64,000 nt of DNA from an uncultured Pseudoalteromonas sp. (GTDB lineage: Bacteria; Pseudomonadota; Gammaproteobacteria; Enterobacterales; Alteromonadaceae). Positions 56,243 to 64,000 of the stretch are shown in pieces; within the stretch, counting starts at the first letter, position 1; each line of letters opens with the position of its first letter. The stretch covers positions 248,001-312,000 of the forward strand of contig CANLRB010000003.1 of the NCBI GenBank assembly GCA_947493455.1. Direction: 5' to 3'. The notes under the pieces are model-generated. The model was not told the origin of the DNA and did no database searches. It saw only the letters and a list, made by a program, of their open reading frames with translations. A program made the position numbers and the translations under genes.

Positions 56243-59200
56243 ATGCTAATAGATAACACCACCTCAAAAGTTAAAGATATCATTTCTCAAAGCATAAGTA
56301 GTAATGACAAGCTTTCGATTATGACTGGCTTATTCTCTATTTACGCTTTCGATGCGCTAAAAGCAGAATTATCTAATCTTTCATCAACCCGTATCTTATT
56401 TTCCCAATTTAAAGGTTTTGGAAATTTAGACCAAGTAGCTAGTCCATTTGGTGCATTAACAGGTGGTGAGCATGAAACAAAATTTAGAAATCAGCTAAAC
56501 CAAAAGGCAATAGCAAAAGAGTTTAGTGATTGGTTGCAGCAAAAAGCTCAAGTTAAATTAGTAAAACAACCCGGAGCCGTAGGTAAGCACATTATCACCA
56601 ACGAAAGCACTGAGCTGACTGCTATCGATGGCGCACAGTTCAATGGTGCGGGAATGGGATTAGTTGAGTCAACTGGTTTTGACATGATCACTAAGATACC
56701 AGCCCCACAATCTCAAGACTTATTAGCTTATTTCAATATGGTTTGGAATGCTCAGGGTAAAGTAACTGATGCCAAAAGTGAATTATTAAAGCAGCTTGAA
56801 CAACTAACCAAAGATCAGACCCCAAACTTTATTTATTTCGTAACGCTGTACAACTTATTTAAAGACTTTATCGGTGAGCTGCAAGAAGAAAACATCATTA
56901 ACACCAGAACAGGCTTTAAAGACACACTCGTGTGGAACAAGCTATACAAATTTCAAAGAGATGGTGTTCTTGGTGCGATTGATAAGTTATCGAAATATAA
57001 CGGCTGCATTATTGCTGACAGCGTAGGTCTAGGTAAAACCTTTGAAGCTCTTGCCGTTATAAAATACTTTGAGTTAAGAAACGACAAAGTGCTCGTTCTA
57101 TGCCCTAAAAAATTAAGGGATAACTGGTTAGTTTATACCCAGAACGACAAGCGTAATCTACTTGCAAATGACAGGTTCAATTATGATGTGTTAAACCACA
57201 CAGATATGAGCCGTACAAAAGGTCAATCAGGATCAATAAATCTAGAAACTTTAAATTGGGGCAACTATGACCTCGTTGTAATTGATGAAAGTCATAACTT
57301 CCGCAACAACAATCCTAAAAAAGAAGGCAAAAACAGATATCAAAGGTTACTTGAAGACATTATTCAGGCGGGTGTTAAAACCAAAGTGCTAATGCTTTCA
57401 GCAACGCCGGTAAACAACCGCCTTAATGATATGAAAAATCAGGTGGCGTTTATCACTGAAGCAAACGATACCGCACTTGGTGAGTACGGAATAAATAGTA
57501 TTGAGGCGACTTTAAGAAAGGCGCAAACACATTTCAATACATGGTCAAAACAACCTCCTGAAGAGCGCACAGCACAAGACCTATTAGACACGATAAACTT
57601 CGACTACTTTAAGTTGTTAGATATATACACTATTGCTCGTTCAAGAAAGCACATAGAAAAATATTACGGCACGTCAGACATTGGTAAATTCCCAACCCGC
57701 TTACTGCCAAAGAACGTTAAATCTGATATCGATCTTAATAATGAATTTCCGCCGTTAAAAGAAGTAAACGATACTATCAGACGATTAACGCTCGCATGCT
57801 ATTCACCGATGAAATATGTCAGAGTCGATAAGCAAGAAGAATATGCAAGACGCTACGACCAAAAGGTTAAAGGTGGCACATCTACATTTAAACAAGTAGA
57901 CCGTGAAGAAAGTCTAATTCATTTAATGCGAGTAAACTTACTTAAACGTATGGAAAGCTCAATTTACTCGTTTCATCTAACGGCGGGTAAGCTACTCGGT
58001 CAAGTAACCAGTATACTCTCGCAAATCGAGCACTTTAACGAACATCTAGCTCCAAAGATAGGTTCCGACTTAACGGAAGAGTTTGTAGCCCCGCCGATTG
58101 AAGATATTCACGATTTTGAATTAGAAAACCCAGAACTTGCGCCGTACATGGTTGGAAAAAAAACTAAAGTGCGTTTACAAGACATGGATCTTATTCGCTA
58201 CGCTCAAGATTTAGATGCCGACAAAACCTTTTTACAAATGATAGTGTCTGAAGCTAAAAGCATCACCCCAATCAAAGATGCCAAGCTAAGCGTGCTTAAA
58301 AGCACCATTCTAGATAAAGTGAACAACCCGATTAATGGCCAAAACAAGAAGGTCATTATCTTTACTGCTTTCGCAGATACGGCTGAGTATCTATATGCAG
58401 ACATCGCTAAGTGGGCAGATTCAGAGCATGCAATTAAAACAGCAATCATTACAGGGCAAAAAACAGATACAACGTTAAAAGACCCAATGGGTAAGCGAGT
58501 AACCGCCGACCTAAATGCGATGTTGACTCACTTTTCGCCTCGCTCAAAAGAGCGAGAAAAAATATTTCCGGAGTTTGACCAAGAAATTGACATACTAATC
58601 GCAACCGACTGTATATCAGAAGGTCAAAACCTCCAAGATTGCGATTATTTAATAAACTACGACATTCACTGGAATCCGGTAAGAATCATTCAACGCTTTG
58701 GTCGTATAGACCGCTTAGGTTCAATAAATGACAAAATACAGTTAGTTAACTTCTGGCCAAATATGGAGTTAGACGAATACATTAACCTCGAAGCTCGTGT
58801 AAGTGGGCGAATGGTGCTGTTAGATATATCAGCTACGGGTGAAGAAAACGTCATCGACCAGTCTGCAAGTGAAATGAATGACCTTGATTACCGCCGAAAA
58901 CAGTTAGAGCAACTACAAAATCAGGTGGTTGATCTAGAAGAAATTTCAGGTGGTGTATCGATTACAGATCTAACACTAAATGACTTTAGAATGGACTTAT
59001 CAGACTTTATGAAGAGCCATTTAGAAACGCTTGAGCAATCTCCAACTGGGCTGCATGCACCTATCAAAGTCGATTCAAATCATATTGAGCTTAAAGATGT
59101 TGCCGAAGACCTAGTTCCCGGAGCTATATTCTGTCTTAAAGATAAAACAGGCAGTGTGCAAGTTGATGATAGCTATGCCTTATCGCCTTATTACCTTGTC

Positions 59201-59518
59201 TACGTATCAGATGACGAAGAAGTTATGTACTCATTTACCCAAGCCAAACATATGCTTGATTTACTTAAGAAATTTTCAGCAATCCAAGACGAACAGGCTT
59301 TTGAAAATGCTCAGGCGACATTTGATCAGCAAACGCAAAACAATACTCAAATGCAACACTACCAAAACTTATTGGCAGTAGCGGTAGAAGATATTGCGGG
59401 TAAAAGCGAAGAAAAAGGTGCTGCGAGCTTATTCAGTCGAGGGGGTACAACGTTAACGTCATCGTCTTCTCAGCAAGTTAATGACTTTGAAGTTATCAGC
59501 TACTTAGTGGTGTTATAA
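56243..59518 (+). CDS. SNF2-like helicase with degenerate PLD-like N-terminus, defence-associated
   Basis: This 1091-residue protein has a PLD-like start (LSIMTGLFSIYAFDAL; GKHIIT and IDGAQFNGAGMGL stand where PLD enzymes have HxK and GSSN) without the catalytic His-Lys. It then has SF2 helicase motifs: Q-like KFQRDGVLGAI, Walker A ADSVGLGKTFEA (258-269), DESH (348-351), SATP (386-389) and, late, ATDCISEGQNLQDCDYLINY with QRFGRIDRLG. Such PLD-helicases occur next to DUF4391 and type III mod/res genes and in DISARM-like loci. It probably moves on or remodels DNA during phage restriction. Confidence 0.85.
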   Translation: MLIDNTTSKVKDIISQSISSNDKLSIMTGLFSIYAFDALKAELSNLSSTRILFSQFKGFGNLDQVASPFGALTGGEHETKFRNQLNQKAIAKEFSDWLQQKAQVKLVKQPGAVGKHIITNESTELTAIDGAQFNGAGMGLVESTGFDMITKIPAPQSQDLLAYFNMVWNAQGKVTDAKSELLKQLEQLTKDQTPNFIYFVTLYNLFKDFIGELQEENIINTRTGFKDTLVWNKLYKFQRDGVLGAIDKLSKYNGCIIADSVGLGKTFEALAVIKYFELRNDKVLVLCPKKLRDNWLVYTQNDKRNLLANDRFNYDVLNHTDMSRTKGQSGSINLETLNWGNYDLVVIDESHNFRNNNPKKEGKNRYQRLLEDIIQAGVKTKVLMLSATPVNNRLNDMKNQVAFITEANDTALGEYGINSIEATLRKAQTHFNTWSKQPPEERTAQDLLDTINFDYFKLLDIYTIARSRKHIEKYYGTSDIGKFPTRLLPKNVKSDIDLNNEFPPLKEVNDTIRRLTLACYSPMKYVRVDKQEEYARRYDQKVKGGTSTFKQVDREESLIHLMRVNLLKRMESSIYSFHLTAGKLLGQVTSILSQIEHFNEHLAPKIGSDLTEEFVAPPIEDIHDFELENPELAPYMVGKKTKVRLQDMDLIRYAQDLDADKTFLQMIVSEAKSITPIKDAKLSVLKSTILDKVNNPINGQNKKVIIFTAFADTAEYLYADIAKWADSEHAIKTAIITGQKTDTTLKDPMGKRVTADLNAMLTHFSPRSKEREKIFPEFDQEIDILIATDCISEGQNLQDCDYLINYDIHWNPVRIIQRFGRIDRLGSINDKIQLVNFWPNMELDEYINLEARVSGRMVLLDISATGEENVIDQSASEMNDLDYRRKQLEQLQNQVVDLEEISGGVSITDLTLNDFRMDLSDFMKSHLETLEQSPTGLHAPIKVDSNHIELKDVAEDLVPGAIFCLKDKTGSVQVDDSYALSPYYLVYVSDDEEVMYSFTQAKHMLDLLKKFSAIQDEQAFENAQATFDQQTQNNTQMQHYQNLLAVAVEDIAGKSEEKGAASLFSRGGTTLTSSSSQQVNDFEVISYLVVL

Positions 59519-59528
59519 GGAAGTAATA

Positions 59529-60299
59529 ATGCATAACACACTACTTACCAACTTTATAAGTAACTTTAACTTGCCAAGCGAGACAAAGCTTGGGGTTAAA
59601 GTGCCTAAGAAAACGCTGACTGATAATACTGACCTAGCAAGTGCCGACAAGGCCATCGTAAAAGATGTACTTAAATCTATTGATTGGGCTTATACCTTAA
59701 AGCCAGAAACAATAAATATTCCAACATACAATGACGGAGTTAGAGAATATCTTGAGGTTGCCATATTACTTGTGAGGGTAAAAAGCCTAAGTAAAACAAA
59801 GCAACTATGTAAATTACTGCATAGTGTGATCCCCTATCCAACAATGTTAATTGTTGAATTTGAAGAATCACTAGCGCTTAGTGCGGCAGATAAGCGAATC
59901 AATCAGGCAGACAGTCACAAGCTTACTATTGAAAACCAATTTGATTCCGGTTGGATCACACCTCCAACTGATGACGTTCAGGCAAAGTTCTTAGCCGACT
60001 TTTCTCTAACAAACTGCTCAATGGTAAGCTTATACGACTTGTACGTTGATTTTATTAATAGATTTAATCGTTTAGAGTCAGCTACCTTCACCGGAGTATA
60101 TGGCGAAAATCAACAGTCGGCTGAAAGTAGCGAAGTTACAAACGTTTTACACCAATTGAAAAGCTTAGAGTCAGAACTAAGCACTTTAAGAAACAAGCTA
60201 AAAAAAGAAAGCCTAATGAGCAATAAGGTGACGCTCAACGTGCAAGCCAGAGATATAAAAAAACAAATACAAACACTTAAGGAACAGCTTTTAAGCTGA
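59529..60299 (+). CDS. DUF4391-domain protein
   Basis: This 256-residue protein has the DUF4391 pattern: NLPSETKLGVKVPKKTL, then SIDWAYTLKPETINIPTYND, and SVIPYPTMLIVEF. The C-terminus (about 205-256) is a coiled coil (NVLHQLKSLESELSTLRNKL). The function of DUF4391 is unknown. It is repeatedly found between a defence helicase and a type III methyltransferase, which is its place here. It lies ten bases after the helicase and is likely co-translated. Confidence 0.78.
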   Translation: MHNTLLTNFISNFNLPSETKLGVKVPKKTLTDNTDLASADKAIVKDVLKSIDWAYTLKPETINIPTYNDGVREYLEVAILLVRVKSLSKTKQLCKLLHSVIPYPTMLIVEFEESLALSAADKRINQADSHKLTIENQFDSGWITPPTDDVQAKFLADFSLTNCSMVSLYDLYVDFINRFNRLESATFTGVYGENQQSAESSEVTNVLHQLKSLESELSTLRNKLKKESLMSNKVTLNVQARDIKKQIQTLKEQLLS

Positions 60300-60313
60300 A
60301 TATAAGGAATTTT

Positions 60314-62500
60314 ATGAAACTAACATTATCCTTAGAAAATTGTTATGGCATTAACCAATTAAATAAAGAGTTTAATTTTACCAAAACAGCAAGTAATGAT
60401 GGTGTTAATTCACTGTATGCACCAAATGGCACGTTAAAAACATCACTTGCTAAAACCTTTCTAGACGTAGTTAATGGTAACGAAACCAAAGATTTAATTT
60501 TTCCAGAACGTGAGACAGTTCGAAATATCAAAATAGATGATATTGATATAACACCAGAACAAGTCATGGTGATTGAGTCATACAATGAAAGCTATAGCTC
60601 TAAGCAACTTTCAACACTACTAGTAAATGACACACTCAAGCAACAATATGATACTGCGTTAAAAGAAGTTGATGAAAAGCGTACCGCATTAGTTAAAGCA
60701 ATCGCAAAACCAGCGGGTAAAAAAGGCGTTGCTATCAATGCTTTTCCTAAACTAATTTGTGAAATTTTTGGGAAGCCTGAAAAAGCATTCTTAGAGTTAC
60801 TAGCAGAGCTACACCAAGAAACACTGCCTGACCACAGTAACTATGCCAATTATAAATTTAATGACTTATTTAATGACAAGGTTTTAGCCGTAATAGCCAA
60901 AGGCGATTTTGCTCAGGAGTTAACAGGTTACGTTGATACTTATGACAGGCTTATCGACCAATCAAGCGTATTAACTAAAAGCTTTAATCATCAAAAAGCT
61001 AGTACTGTATCTAAAAGCTTAGGCGAAGCTGATTTCTTTAACGCTAACCATAGTGTCAATATATCTGTAGAAGGAACCAATCAAGTAGCTCAAGATGTAG
61101 AACAGTTAAATGCTATTTTACAGGCAGAGCAAGATAGGGTTCTAAACAGTGATGACCTAAAACAGCAATTCGCCAAAATTGATGACAAATTAAAAGCTAA
61201 AGATACCTCAGCATTTCGAGATTTCATTACTGATAATCAAACATTGCTTACTGAATATCAAAACATTCCAGAGTTTAAAAAGACAGTAGTAATAAGTTAT
61301 CTTCAATCACAGCAAGCGCTTTGGGATGACCTAGTAGCAACCTACCAACAAAATCAGCAATTAGTAGAAAATATTATTCACCAAGCTAAAAGCGAACAAA
61401 CAACTTGGGAAACGGTAGTTAGAACATTTAACGAGCGCTTTACTGTACCGTTTAAATTAAGTGTTAATAACCAAGATGAAGTGATCTTAAATGATAAAGT
61501 ACCATCAATTAAATTTGAGTTTGATGATAAACGCAGCCCTATAAAAACAGTAAATCAAGAAAGTTTAATTGAAGCGCTTAGTCAAGGCGAAAAGCGAGCA
61601 CTATATATTCTTAACGTACTTTTTGCGGTTGAAATAAAAAAACAAGAAGATACTCCAGCGCTTATTGTTATTGACGATATCGCAGACTCTTTTGATTACA
61701 AGAATAAATATGCCATTGTTGAGTACTTGCAAGATATTGCTGGAATAGACAAATTCCATTTATTTTCTCTAACACATAACTTTGATTTCCATAGAATTAT
61801 TAGTAGTCGTGTAGGTGTGAAGCGCCCAAATAGGCTGATGGCTACACGTACAATTGATAGCACTGAGATAAACCAAGAGCGTTATCAAAATGATGTGTTT
61901 AACGCATGGAAACAAGAGTTAGCGACCAATGTAGGTTACTTACTAGCAAGTATTCCATTCGCTAGAAATATTGCTGACTACTGTGGCTATCAGGATCATT
62001 ACTTAAAGTTAACGTCTCTATTGCATATTAAGCCTGATACAACAGATATAAAAATATCGCACCTTCAAGCTATTTATACAGATTTGTTCGCAGACCAACA
62101 AGCACTTGATTTGCCCAATCAAGAAAGCGTGTTGAAAGACATGATTTATGCAAAAAGTGAAGAACTTCAACAAGGTAATGCAAATACTATAGAGCTTGAA
62201 AACAAGGTCATACTAGCAATAGCTATTCGCTTAAAAGCCGAAGAGTTTATGATCAGCCAAATCAATGATAATGATTTTGTCTTGGCTATTTCAAAAGACC
62301 AAACCAGAAAGCTATTCAATAAATACGCTGAGTTATTTCCAGGTGAACTCTCCACAATCGCATTATTAGACCAGGTAAACCTTATGACCCCTGAAAATAT
62401 TCACCTGAACTCTTTTATGTACGAACCTATTTTAGATATGTCTGCCCACAGGCTTTATGAGCTGTACGCAGACATCAAACAGTTATCAGATATAGAATAA
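60314..62500 (+). CDS. RloC/AAA_13-like ABC ATPase, defence-associated
   Basis: This 728-residue SMC/ABC-type ATPase has a Walker A-like SLYAPNGTLKTSLAKTF (34-50), a long helical middle (about 100-380), signature LSQGEKRAL (422-430), Walker B ALIVIDD (449-455) and an H-loop His in SLTHN (488). The Walker A reads APNGTLKTS; the Gly before Lys is replaced by Leu. Related ATPases of anti-phage systems (RloC, PrrC, OLD-like) sense DNA ends or inhibition of RM. A C-terminal nuclease domain is not evident, although residues 500-728 are unassigned. It sits between DUF4391 and mod. Confidence 0.75.
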   Translation: MKLTLSLENCYGINQLNKEFNFTKTASNDGVNSLYAPNGTLKTSLAKTFLDVVNGNETKDLIFPERETVRNIKIDDIDITPEQVMVIESYNESYSSKQLSTLLVNDTLKQQYDTALKEVDEKRTALVKAIAKPAGKKGVAINAFPKLICEIFGKPEKAFLELLAELHQETLPDHSNYANYKFNDLFNDKVLAVIAKGDFAQELTGYVDTYDRLIDQSSVLTKSFNHQKASTVSKSLGEADFFNANHSVNISVEGTNQVAQDVEQLNAILQAEQDRVLNSDDLKQQFAKIDDKLKAKDTSAFRDFITDNQTLLTEYQNIPEFKKTVVISYLQSQQALWDDLVATYQQNQQLVENIIHQAKSEQTTWETVVRTFNERFTVPFKLSVNNQDEVILNDKVPSIKFEFDDKRSPIKTVNQESLIEALSQGEKRALYILNVLFAVEIKKQEDTPALIVIDDIADSFDYKNKYAIVEYLQDIAGIDKFHLFSLTHNFDFHRIISSRVGVKRPNRLMATRTIDSTEINQERYQNDVFNAWKQELATNVGYLLASIPFARNIADYCGYQDHYLKLTSLLHIKPDTTDIKISHLQAIYTDLFADQQALDLPNQESVLKDMIYAKSEELQQGNANTIELENKVILAIAIRLKAEEFMISQINDNDFVLAISKDQTRKLFNKYAELFPGELSTIALLDQVNLMTPENIHLNSFMYEPILDMSAHRLYELYADIKQLSDIE

Positions 62501-62510
62501 GGCAATTTCC

Positions 62511-64000
62511 ATGGAACAAATAAATAACAACTCGGCTGAGTCAAAAAGCCTTGATATTAAAGATGAAAATATTGATCAACTAAAACAATTATTTCCTGAC
62601 GTTTTTAGTGAAGGGAAAATAGATTTTGATGCATTAAAAGCAGTCTTAGGTGAAGCAATAGATGATGCAGATGAGCGTTATAACTTTACCTGGAACGGAA
62701 AGAATAGAGCTCGCCAGATAGCGCAAACGCCATCAACTGGAACTTTACGACCTAGCAAAGAAGATAGTGTTAACTGGGATGAAACAGAGAATCTATTTAT
62801 TGAAGGTGACAACCTTGAAGTGCTGAAACTTCTGTAAAAGTCTTATCACAAAAAAGTGAAAATGATCTATATCGACCCTCCGTATAATACTGGGAAGGAC
62901 TTTGTTTATAAGGACAACTTTCAAGATAACATCAAAAACTATTTAGAAGTTTCTGGTCAGGTCGATAGTGAAGGGAATAAGTTGAGTACAAATGCTGAAA
63001 CCTCTGGTAGATACCATTCTGATTGGTTGAATATGATTTATCCTCGTTTAAAGCTCGCTAAAAACCTATTAAGAGATGATGGTGTTATCTTTATTTCTAT
63101 AGATGACAACGAGATCAAAAATTTAAAAGCAGTATGTGATGAAATATTTGATGAAGACAATTTACTAGGGCAATTTATTTGGAATACTGAAGGCAACACC
63201 GATAATCAATATAAAGTAAAAGTGAATCATGAATATATATTGGCATACTACAAAAATGCCAACTTTTCTGACTCAGCAGTAGGACACGTTATTGACCCGA
63301 ATACACCTGAAGACAGTAATCTAAGAAAAGGGTTTGCTGACAATAACATTAATAAAAATAATCCTGCTAACCCCCCATCTATTATTGAGTTGCCAGCTGG
63401 TTTTCCATCTAGTGAAGATTCATTATTTTATGGTCAGAAAACTCTTGATAAAAAGTTTTTTGAAATTACAGAATCGGAAAAATATATTTCCGAAGAAGTT
63501 AAACTCAACTACAACTTAGAGCCAAAATCAGGTTTACCTGTAAAGCTGGATGATATGGTGATCGAAGGTGGTAAGCTGATAAAACCTTGCCGTATTTACG
63601 TGGGACTAGCTAATAAAAATAAACTACTAGAGTTTATTGATAATGGAATGAAAGAGATACCAGATGAAAATGGTGAAATGATAAGTTTCTATATAAATGC
63701 TAATGCAGGTGTTCGATATAGGAAAAAGCGTGAAAAAGCTCGCAACATTCTGTCAGTACTTAAAGGGTTTGGAACAACAGAAAAGAATAAGACGATGTTA
63801 AAGAAAAAAGGAGTGTATTTTGACTATCCTAAGCCATACCAGCTCATTGAATATTTGATTTCCATCGGTTGTGAAGATAAAAATTCAATATTTTTAGACT
63901 TCTTCGCAGGCTCTGCTACATCAGCTCATTCTGTGATGAAACTTAATGCGAGTGATAATGGAAAGCGCAAATATATATTAGTTCAATTACCAGAAAGAGT
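62511..64000 (+). pseudogene. mod: type III restriction-modification methyltransferase (Mod), interrupted by TAA, partial
   Basis: The frame starts at 62511, ten bases after the ATPase gene. It encodes NFTWNGKNRARQIA and EGDNLEVLKLL, then an in-frame TAA at 62835-62837 (codon 109). The same frame continues open to the window end. It encodes KMIYIDPPYNTGKDF (DPPY at 62874-62885), SIDDNEIKNLKAV, a target-recognition region and LDFFAGSATSAHSV near 63897-63930. DPPY before the FxGxG-like motif marks a beta-class N6-adenine methylase of the type III Mod kind. Homologues usually have LLQKSYH where LL-stop-KSYH stands, so TAA replaces CAA. Res should follow outside the window. Confidence 0.85.

Noticed and set aside
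63334-63519. 61-codon frame inside mod
   Set aside because: It is out of frame with the methyltransferase, which reads through this stretch without a stop.
47595-64000. CRISPR array, tRNA gene as attachment site, or phage structural genes in the island
   Set aside because: No regular direct repeats, no tRNA-like cloverleaf and no capsid, tail or terminase proteins were seen. The attachment site is a protein gene (dgt).

Overview
The window looks like a chromosome segment of a marine gammaproteobacterium of the Alteromonadales (Pseudoalteromonas/Colwellia-like). This rests on gene order and protein resemblance alone: the yejKLM, rne/rluC/yceF/yceD/rpmF/plsX/fab, holB-pilZ-tatD and prp(acnD/prpF) blocks, an AT-rich composition, and an Entner-Doudoroff sugar operon under a LacI-type repressor. 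No rRNA or tRNA gene and no CRISPR array was seen.

Layout. (1) 1-3.8 kb: the end of a surface-polymer locus with two CDP-glycerol-type phosphotransferases, two TagD-type cytidylyltransferases (one fused to a HIT-like domain) and a short-chain dehydrogenase. Together they suggest synthesis and transfer of a CDP-activated polyol phosphate. (2) 3.8-9.8 kb: glucose catabolism, with glk and a LacI-family regulator followed by edd-eda-gap. Three identical palindromes TGACACCGGTGTCA lie in the two control regions, and edd has a structured leader. (3) 9.8-17.7 kb: a LysR regulator, an aceK operon, and the yejM-yejL/yejK region. (4) 17.8-35.1 kb: housekeeping. It holds rne with a structured leader, rluC, maf, yceD-rpmF-plsX, fabD-fabG-acpP-fabF (no fabH here), and pabC-mltG-tmk-holB-pilZ-tatD followed by a PhoD-like phosphatase. 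(5) 35.5-46.6 kb: rsmF, a hybrid gene remnant, a SpmA/SpmB-type membrane protein, the methylcitrate operon (GntR regulator, prpB, prpC, acnD, prpF) with repeated TTGTCGACAA-type operators, and a putative porin.

(6) 46.6 kb to the window end: a mobile genomic island that has split a dGTPase (dgt-like) gene. Its left end carries a four-gene recombination module: three large tyrosine-recombinase-type proteins plus a small coiled-coil protein, the architecture described for GInt islands (ginABCD). The cargo is a small unknown gene, an orphan MbcA/ParS-like antitoxin fragment, and a probable anti-phage operon. That operon encodes a BrxR/CapW-like WYL regulator, a PLD-like/SNF2 helicase, a DUF4391 protein, an ABC/RloC-like ATPase with an altered Walker A, and a type III-style DNA methyltransferase that runs off the window. 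The methyltransferase is broken by a single in-frame TAA just before its DPPY motif.

The parts most worth a second look are the island and its defence operon, the nonsense codon in mod, the HIT-cytidylyltransferase fusion, and the edd leader hairpin with a GGA loop.
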